Of a DNA stretch of 10,469 nucleotides, positions 6,136 to 10,469 are shown in pieces (position 1 is the first letter of the stretch; each line of letters begins with the position of its first letter). Origin of the DNA: Microcaldota archaeon (GTDB lineage: Archaea > Micrarchaeota > Micrarchaeia > Micrarchaeales > Micrarchaeaceae); NCBI GenBank assembly GCA_021834865.1, contig JAKBRD010000029.1, forward strand, positions 1 through 10,469. Direction: 5' to 3'. The notes under the pieces were generated by a model that saw nothing but the letters and a program-made list of their open reading frames with translations, did not search any database and was not told where the DNA came from. A program made the translations under genes and the position numbers.

Positions 6136-7818
6136 TTATTCGTTTCTCCTTTGCTCCACTTCCTTCTTCATAGAATCTATAACTGCCTCCAGCGCAAGCC
6201 CGTTTTCCTGCTTTCCGCTGCGCATCCTAATCGACACGGTGTTCTTCTCCTGCTCCTTTGGCCCAACTATTACCATATATGGGGTGCGCGCCAGCTGTGC
6301 TTCACGTATCTTCTTTTCCAGTTTCTTGTCCGATATGTCAATTTCCGCCCTTAGCTTCGATTCTTTTAGCCTCTTGTAAACGCTCTCGGCGTAGGCATTG
6401 CTTGATTCGGATAGGGATATCACACGTACCTGCACGGGAGAGAGCCACAGCGGCAGCTTGCCTCCATAGTGCTCAACCATTATCGCAGTGAACCTCTCTA
6501 TGCTTCCCAGCACTGCCCTGTGTATTATCACTGGGGTGTGCTCTTTCCCATCTTCTCCGGTATAAGTTATCCCGAACCTCATGGGCAGCTGGTAATCCAC
6601 CTGTATGGTGGCGCACTGCCAGAGCCTTCCCTGCGAATCTTCTATGTCGAAGTCTATCTTCGGCCCGTAGAATGCGCCCTCCTTCTCCTTTACTTCGTAT
6701 TCAAGGCTGTTCTTTTCGAGTGCGCTTCTTATGGCGTTCTGGGCATCCTCCCAAAGCTCTACGTCGCCAAGGTGCTCGTCTGGCATGGTCGAGAGTTTTG
6801 CGTGATACTTAAGCCCGAATACTCCGTAAACCTTTTTGACAAACTCAAGCATGGTGGATATTTCGCTGCCCACTTTTTCTTTGCTGACAAATATGTGGCC
6901 GTCATCCTGGGTAAGCTCCTGGACCCTGAAAAGCCCGCTAAGCGCTCCGCTTACCTCCCTCCTGTACAGCTTGTCGAATATCGCGGTCCTGAACGGCAGC
7001 TCCTTGTAGCTCCATCTCCTCGACTTGTATATAAGTATCGTAGACGGGCAATTCATCGGCTTGAGGCCGAGCTCTTCGCCGTTTTCATCCACTATAAACA
7101 TGTTTTCCCTATAATAGTCTATGTGGCCGCTCACGTGCCACAGGGCCACGTTGGCCAATGCTGGGGTGCTTATCTCATTGTAGTCATAAAGCGCCTCTAT
7201 CTCGCGTATGAAATTCTTTAGCTCCCTGTATATTATGAGCCCATGAGGGTGCCAGTAGACCATCGACGGAGAAACTTCCTGATAGCTGTATAGGTCCATC
7301 GATTCCCCTATGCTCCTGTGGTCTGCTTCAGGAAGCCCTACCCAGTCGCTCTTCTTGACTATCGAAAGATCAAGTTTCCTGCGCTTTTCTCCTTTGTGCT
7401 CTTCTCCTTTCATGCCGTAATGCTTTGACTGTTCAGCCAGCGGATGCCCCTTTATCTCTATGCGCCATTTCTTGTTCCAGCCGAATGGGGCATAAACTCC
7501 TTCTACTCCTGAGCCGTCTATGATTGCTCGCATGTCTTTGAATATCTCCATTGCCTTCTTCGGCTCTTCAAGATTGTCTCCAAGGTGTGCGAAAGGGTAC
7601 AGCACCAGCTTTTCGAGCTTCTGCTTCTTGGCGAATGCCAGTGCATCTTCGATCGCTTTCTTTGCCACTTCGCTGTTGTCTCCTTTTTCTATGGTCGTAA
7701 GGAGCACCAGCGCATTGTCTATGTGCGCCGACTTCTCATCGCTTTTCTCGTATTCCGACGCTTCGGGAGCTATCAGCTCGTAATCGATGCTTTTCACGTC
7801 TAGCTGTAATATTCTCAT
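6136..7818 (-). CDS. thrS: Threonyl-tRNA synthetase with archaeal editing domain
   Basis: This class II synthetase (560 residues) charges tRNA-Thr. Residues 1 to about 135 are the archaea-specific DTD-like editing domain that removes mischarged serine: MRILQLDVKSIDYEL, LYPFAHLGDNL (73-83), and APFGWNKKW with IKGHPLAEQ (110-130). The catalytic core runs from about 185 to 455. The zinc ligands are Cys257 (MNCPS), His308 (DDGHIF) and His433 (IIHRA). Motif 2 contains YRREVSGALSGLFRVQELTQ (285-304), and motif 3 is HRAVLGSIERF (433-443). The anticodon-binding domain follows from about 460 (PLWLSPVQVRV at 456-466). The bacterial TGS domain is absent. In motif 2 Gln300 stands where E. coli has Arg377 by my alignment; the two ATP-contacting arginines (Arg286 and Arg298) are kept. 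ATG 7818 is preceded by GGTGT at the usual spacing. Confidence 0.95.
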   Translation of the reverse strand: MRILQLDVKSIDYELIAPEASEYEKSDEKSAHIDNALVLLTTIEKGDNSEVAKKAIEDALAFAKKQKLEKLVLYPFAHLGDNLEEPKKAMEIFKDMRAIIDGSGVEGVYAPFGWNKKWRIEIKGHPLAEQSKHYGMKGEEHKGEKRRKLDLSIVKKSDWVGLPEADHRSIGESMDLYSYQEVSPSMVYWHPHGLIIYRELKNFIREIEALYDYNEISTPALANVALWHVSGHIDYYRENMFIVDENGEELGLKPMNCPSTILIYKSRRWSYKELPFRTAIFDKLYRREVSGALSGLFRVQELTQDDGHIFVSKEKVGSEISTMLEFVKKVYGVFGLKYHAKLSTMPDEHLGDVELWEDAQNAIRSALEKNSLEYEVKEKEGAFYGPKIDFDIEDSQGRLWQCATIQVDYQLPMRFGITYTGEDGKEHTPVIIHRAVLGSIERFTAIMVEHYGGKLPLWLSPVQVRVISLSESSNAYAESVYKRLKESKLRAEIDISDKKLEKKIREAQLARTPYMVIVGPKEQEKNTVSIRMRSGKQENGLALEAVIDSMKKEVEQRRNE

Positions 7819-7823
7819 TAAAA

Positions 7824-7830
7824 CACCTTG
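7824..7830 (-). promoter_or_regulatory. Ribosome binding site of thrS
   Basis: On the minus strand CAAGGTG ends 5 bases before the thrS ATG, matching the GGTG sites of two other genes in this window. Confidence 0.6.
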
Positions 7831-7852
7831 AAATCGTGACGAGTCATATCCA

Positions 7853-7882
7853 GCGCAATAAACACTGCGCTCTTATAAAAAC
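7853..7882 (-). promoter_or_regulatory. Likely thrS promoter with adjacent small hairpin
   Basis: GTTTTTATAAG on the minus strand (about 7873-7883) is a TATA-like box about 60 bases before the start. It predicts transcription from near 7853 and a leader of about 35 bases. Between the box and that point lies GCGCA-GTGTTTAT-TGCGC (7853-7870), a perfect 5-bp inverted repeat that could be an operator or leader hairpin. Confidence 0.4.
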
Positions 7883-7984
7883 CTGAAAAATCAGATGCAT
7901 GCCAAATGCCTTCGGCTGGCCCTGCGATTATGCTGTTTGGAAATAACCACCGGCTACCATAGCACCAACTTACATCTCATTATG

Positions 7985-8005
7985 AAAAAATAACTTATTT
8001 AAGTT
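7985..8005 (-). terminator. Terminator of the CBS-pilin unit
   Basis: On the minus strand AACTTA-AA-TAAGTT (7992-8005) is a perfect inverted repeat 12 bases after the pilin stop codon. It is followed by ATTTTTT. It isolates the pilin gene from thrS downstream. Confidence 0.6.
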
Positions 8006-8017
8006 TTATGTATAGCT

Positions 8018-8494
8018 TCACGAAGGCTGCATCTCCACGCACGGAACGAATCTGTCGCTGGGGCATGAATTATACGAAGTTACGTTTACCAGGTACGTCC
8101 CCTGGGAAGTTAAGCTTCCAAGATATCCAGTAACGTTGACCGGGCTATATGCCGTTACGTAGCTAGCTCCCGCTGTAGTACGCACTACGAACACGACTTC
8201 ATGCCCTATTCCTCCGCTTTCGGTACCTACATATATATCTGCCACGTCCGGAGGAACCTGCAGCAATGTAAGCTGTTTTGCTGGGAATCCCTGCGCCCCA
8301 ACTACTGCTGCCACGCTTGCCAGCTTGCTGGCAGCTTCCTGCGCCTCTGTTGTGGCTAATGTGGAAGTGGATGTTGCTATCTGTATGAATGCAAGCACGA
8401 CTATCGGAAGCAGTATGATGAGCCCAAAGGACAGCGTTATGAGCAGTTCTAGGCTCGATTGACCCTTCTTGCTTTTTCTGCGCTCCTTTCCCAT
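8018..8494 (-). CDS. Type IV pilin-like protein with class III signal peptide
   Basis: This 158-residue protein begins with a short basic leader and KKGQSSLELLITL (9-21). Cleavage is expected after Gly11, leaving Gln12 as the first mature residue and Glu16 at position +5. This is the archaeal class III (QxSxE) signal processed by the EppA/PibD type of prepilin peptidase. One hydrophobic helix follows (about 18-40), which would form the pilus core. Residues 43-70 are Ala/Thr-rich and helical, and the rest looks beta-rich. It has two sequons (N120, N137) and two cysteines near the end (C144, C152) that could form a disulfide loop. The ATG directly follows the TAA of the CBS gene (TAAATG), so the two are cotranslated. 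No peptidase, ATPase or other pilus gene is nearby. Its partner structure is unknown. Confidence 0.85.
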   Translation of the reverse strand: MGKERRKSKKGQSSLELLITLSFGLIILLPIVVLAFIQIATSTSTLATTEAQEAASKLASVAAVVGAQGFPAKQLTLLQVPPDVADIYVGTESGGIGHEVVFVVRTTAGASYVTAYSPVNVTGYLGSLTSQGTYLVNVTSYNSCPSDRFVPCVEMQPS

Positions 8495-9628
8495 TTATAC
8501 ACTTTCTACTCTTTCGTACTTCTTCTTTTCTGACTTGTCCTTTTTCTTCTTTATCGCTTCCATCAGTGTTTCCAGAACTTTTGCAAACGTCCTGTCAAGC
8601 ATGAAATCGGTAAGCCTGACTTCCACCATTCCGTACCTTTCTATGCTTGCCCTTGCGTTTATCTCATACCTGCTGTTCTTGAGCTTCTTAACATTTATGG
8701 CTATATAATTGATATTAACCTTTCTGAACTTTTCAACTTTTTCTATGAATGCGTTAGACTGCTCCTTTATTTCATATTCGTATTCGTAGGTATCCCTGTC
8801 TATTCCGGATATTATTATCCTGTTCTCGAAGGTCTTGCGCTTCGCTATCAGCGCGGCAAGTACGTCAGATATCGTAAGTATGCCGGACGGCACACCGTTG
8901 CTCGTCACCACCAATGAAGATATGGAGCGGTTCACGAAATTCCTGACGGCATTTCTGACATCGTCCTTTGCGTCTATGCTCACCGGAGACTTTTCCATTA
9001 TGCTTTCTATGGTTATGTTCGAAGGGCTGTAACGCCTTGATTTCATGTCGGGATACCTTTCATCTATGACTGTCATCTTCGATATGAGATCGTGCCTTGT
9101 TATTAGCCCTGCAAGCTTTCCATTGTCCAGAACCAGCAGCCTGTTCACATTTCTGTCTGCCATGGCGCTGCTCGCCTGTGCTATGCTCGCCTTTGAATCG
9201 ATTCCGAGCGCGGGAGATGTCATTATATTGCTGCACTTCATGTCCTTGATCGAGTCGGTGGAAAGCAGCATCTTCATAAGCGTGAATCTGTCCAGAACCC
9301 CTACTACCTTGTCTTCGTCCAGATAAGGAAGCGCGTTTCTCCTGCTTCTGTAAAAATAAAATACTGCATCGTCCAATGATGTAGTGTGCATTATCTTAGG
9401 CACTTTAACTGCATATTTTAGGACTGGAGTATTCTTGTTCATTTTCAGGCTTTTTGACTCCCTGTGCACGCTCCTGAAATCCACAATGCCATAGAATTCG
9501 CCCTTGTTGTTTATCAACACAGCAGGATTCTTGTGAACTGCTGGCAGAACTTTGGTCATTGCAGTATCTGCTTCGAAAATCGGCACCTGCGTAATTACGC
9601 TTTTTGGTATCCTGTCTAATGTCGCCAT
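8495..9628 (-). CDS. Four-CBS-domain protein with HPF-like C-terminal domain, probable ribosome hibernation factor
   Basis: The 377-residue protein has four CBS repeats (about 8-60, 66-122, 131-185, 207-262), that is, two Bateman modules, which in known proteins bind adenine nucleotides. Typical end-of-repeat patterns are visible: GEFYGIVDFRSV, DKVVGVLDRFTLMKML, GKLAGLITRHDLISKM and GVPSGILTISDVLAAL. Residues about 268-362 predict a beta-alpha-beta-beta-beta-alpha order: NRIIISGID, a long helix, INYIAINVKKL, RYEINARASIE, GMVEVRLTD and a helix ending in KKKKDKSEKKK. This order matches the hibernation-promoting factor (S30AE/RaiA) fold. From memory, CBS proteins have been reported on dormant archaeal ribosomes. 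A nucleotide-gated ribosome silencing factor is therefore my inference. The start has GGTG 5 bases upstream, and the pilin gene follows with no gap. Confidence 0.75.
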   Translation of the reverse strand: MATLDRIPKSVITQVPIFEADTAMTKVLPAVHKNPAVLINNKGEFYGIVDFRSVHRESKSLKMNKNTPVLKYAVKVPKIMHTTSLDDAVFYFYRSRRNALPYLDEDKVVGVLDRFTLMKMLLSTDSIKDMKCSNIMTSPALGIDSKASIAQASSAMADRNVNRLLVLDNGKLAGLITRHDLISKMTVIDERYPDMKSRRYSPSNITIESIMEKSPVSIDAKDDVRNAVRNFVNRSISSLVVTSNGVPSGILTISDVLAALIAKRKTFENRIIISGIDRDTYEYEYEIKEQSNAFIEKVEKFRKVNINYIAINVKKLKNSRYEINARASIERYGMVEVRLTDFMLDRTFAKVLETLMEAIKKKKDKSEKKKYERVESV

Positions 9629-9633
9629 CTAAA

Positions 9634-9637
9634 CACC
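9634..9637 (-). promoter_or_regulatory. Ribosome binding site of the CBS-HPF gene
   Basis: GGTG on the minus strand ends 5 bases before ATG 9628 and confirms that start. Confidence 0.55.
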
Positions 9638-9664
9638 ATAAACATTATTAATTTGCTAAGGAAA

Positions 9665-9675
9665 GAATATTAAGC
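9665..9675 (-). promoter_or_regulatory. TATA-like element between the CBS-HPF gene and tRNA-Cys
   Basis: CTTAATATTCT on the minus strand is centred about 42 bases before the CBS-HPF start. The same A/T-rich core on the plus strand is about 55 bases before the tRNA and might also serve it. A second box, GATATAAAT (9716-9724), abuts the tRNA and is too close to be its normal promoter. Confidence 0.35.
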
Positions 9676-9725
9676 ATAAGGTAGCAACCTTACCTGTGCT
9701 TTTGAAAAGGGGCGCGATATAAATT

Positions 9726-9809
9726 GCCAGGATGGCAGATAGGCTATGCAGCCGCCTGCAGAGCGGCGAAGGCGGGTTCGAAACCTACGCGAAAATCCCG
9801 CTCCTGGCT
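9726..9809 (+). tRNA. tRNA-Cys (GCA) with a 13-base intron in the T-loop
   Basis: The acceptor stem GCCAGGA (9726-9732) pairs fully with TCCTGGC (9802-9808). The D-arm is GCA/TGC with GG in its loop. The anticodon stem GCCGC/GCGGC encloses CTGCAGA with anticodon GCA (9758-9760). The variable loop is GAAG, and the T-stem GCGGG/CCCGC (9772-9776 and 9797-9801) is perfect. The discriminator is T (9809), as expected for tRNA-Cys, and CCA is not encoded. The T-loop has 20 bases instead of 7. Removing 9783-9795 leaves TTCGAAT, a normal T-loop, and a 71-base tRNA before CCA addition. Position 21 is T rather than the usual A, and positions 13 and 22 (G, A) do not pair. It lies tail-to-tail with archease. 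Confidence 0.93.
9783..9795 (+). other. tRNA intron at position 59/60 with bulge-helix-bulge
   Basis: The intron is ACCTACGCGAAAA. TTCG (9777-9780) pairs with CGAA (9790-9793), a 4-bp helix stacked on the T-stem. A 3-base bulge AAA (9781-9783) lies on one side and AAT (9794-9796) on the other. Cutting each bulge between its second and third base, as the archaeal splicing endonuclease does, gives exactly this intron. Confidence 0.88.
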
Positions 9810-9857
9810 TATCTATACCCTTGGGCAAATCGCGCTTCTTTCATTGCACACGCGAAT

Positions 9858-10304
9858 TCATATGTCTATCACGACACTCGACCTGTAGCGGCCCCCGATT
9901 TTTTTCACTTCTAGCGTATATCCGGAGACTCCTTTTACATATATCCTCGAATACTTTACCTCCTCGTCGACATATAAAATATTTGCAGAAACGCCGAATC
10001 TATCTCCCGATTTCGTTACCTTTATCTTCTCAACTCCATAGCCGTATGCACTAATCGCATCCAGTTCCGACAAGACCCTTTGCAGTATATACCAAAGCAG
10101 GTCCCTCTCGCTGCTAGCGCTTTCGCTTACTTCGATGGTTTTCGATGCCAATTTTCCCGCCTTTACGTCCCTGCCTATGGCCCGTATGTCGGCTTGCGTA
10201 TCGAGCATTGCCAGCATCGAGTTCTCAAGCATTTGGGCCATGTCGTCGCCATATGCCAGAAACCTTACGTCTGCCGTGTGCGGCATAAACCTGTACCTTA
10301 TCAT
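9858..10304 (-). CDS. Archease, activator of the RtcB RNA ligase
   Basis: Archease promotes guanylylation and turnover of RtcB, the ligase that joins tRNA exons after intron removal. The 148-residue protein has the N-terminal signature YRFMPHTADVRFLAYG (4-19) with Asp12, the helical middle segment ERDLLWYILQRVLSELDAI (66-84), and the C-terminal VKGVSGYTLEVKK with YRSSVVIDI ending in Asp147-Ile148. Asp12 and Asp147 fit the family's metal-binding acidic residues. The usual Thr-Tyr-His after VK-AV appears changed (SGYT). The length is typical of the family. GGCGC sits before the ATG at the same distance as the GGTGT motifs elsewhere in the window. An RtcB gene is not in this window. Confidence 0.92.
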   Translation of the reverse strand: MIRYRFMPHTADVRFLAYGDDMAQMLENSMLAMLDTQADIRAIGRDVKAGKLASKTIEVSESASSERDLLWYILQRVLSELDAISAYGYGVEKIKVTKSGDRFGVSANILYVDEEVKYSRIYVKGVSGYTLEVKKIGGRYRSSVVIDI

Positions 10305-10414
10305 AAAAGCGCCTGCGCAGCTAAAAATTGCTGATAATTCAACGGAACGAAATTATTTAGTATGTGTTTGCCAAAAGCTATACGTCCTATGAAGAAAAGA
10401 GTAACTGCTGAACA

Positions 10415-10469
10415 ATGATGAAGCCCATTTCGGCTGAGGACTTTTACGGTGTTTTGATGGCAATAAGCA
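10415..10469 (+). CDS. Possible start of a coding gene, cut off by the window edge
   Basis: From ATG 10415 (or 10418) the frame is open to the edge and begins MMKPISAEDFYGVLMAIS. I do not recognise it. A 9-codon reading frame (10389-10418, MKKRVTAEQ, stop TGA) overlaps its start as ATGA. No clear ribosome binding site precedes it; an A/T-rich box lies at 10349-10361. The same bases could also be read as a C/D-box guide RNA, so the coding call is weak. Confidence 0.35.
   Translation, partial: MMKPISAEDFYGVLMAIS

Noticed and set aside
6469..7221. Plus-strand open frame of 250 codons inside thrS
   Set aside because: It is an antisense shadow of a well-supported synthetase; its residues show no recognisable domain, and no promoter or ribosome binding site was seen.
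7898..7926. Small nested GCC/GGC hairpin in the thrS upstream gap, considered as an RNA gene
   Set aside because: Stems are only 3 bp with unequal bulges, and it lies upstream of the likely thrS promoter. No known RNA family is recognisable.
9726..9809. tRNA-Cys as a broken or degenerate tRNA gene
   Set aside because: All four stems are perfect, the discriminator fits cysteine, and the extra 13 bases are framed by an exact bulge-helix-bulge, so splicing explains the long loop better than decay.
9732..10054. Plus-strand open frames starting inside or next to the tRNA
   Set aside because: They overlap the tRNA-Cys gene and run antisense to archease, with no family match.

Overview
The window is archaeal. 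It encodes SecE of the Sec61-gamma type, the archaeal forms of SecD and SecF, NMD3, a ThrRS with the archaea-specific editing domain, archease, a class III signal peptide pilin, and a tRNA gene with an intron bounded by a bulge-helix-bulge. TATA-like boxes lie about 30-60 bases upstream of several starts. AUA (Ile) and AGG (Arg) codons are frequent and the base composition looks balanced. Short genes, a stand-alone NFACT-R gene and an intron at an unusual tRNA position suggest a DPANN archaeon, perhaps Micrarchaeota (ARMAN-2-like). That lineage guess is inference, not read from a marker gene.

Layout. Bases 1-752 (minus strand) hold secE followed by an NFACT-R gene that runs off the left edge. 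The divergent thiI (898-2082, plus) follows. A small two-helix membrane protein (2252-2536, plus) ends in a clear hairpin terminator. Next comes a plus-strand operon secF-secD-nmd3 (2730-6132). Converging on it, with 3 bases between the stop codons, is thrS (6136-7818, minus). Further right, also on the minus strand, is a two-gene unit of a four-CBS protein with an HPF-like tail (8495-9628) and a type IV pilin-like protein (8018-8494), closed by a terminator at 7985-8005. A plus-strand tRNA-Cys(GCA) lies at 9726-9809, facing the minus-strand archease gene (9858-10304). A short plus-strand reading frame or RNA begins near the right edge.

Themes. Nearly all genes serve translation or protein export: tRNA thiolation (ThiI), tRNA splicing support (archease), tRNA charging (ThrRS), 50S maturation (NMD3), ribosome rescue (NFACT-R), probable ribosome hibernation (CBS-HPF), and the translocon with its SecDF motor. 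No defence system, CRISPR array, insertion sequence or prophage was seen. The strongest unusual signals are a 13-base intron inside the T-loop of tRNA-Cys with a textbook bulge-helix-bulge, a four-CBS protein fused to an HPF-like domain, a stand-alone NFACT-R gene behind secE, and a recurring GGTGT-like motif at a fixed distance from start codons.

The stretches between genes are all under 300 bases and hold the promoters, terminators and hairpins listed.
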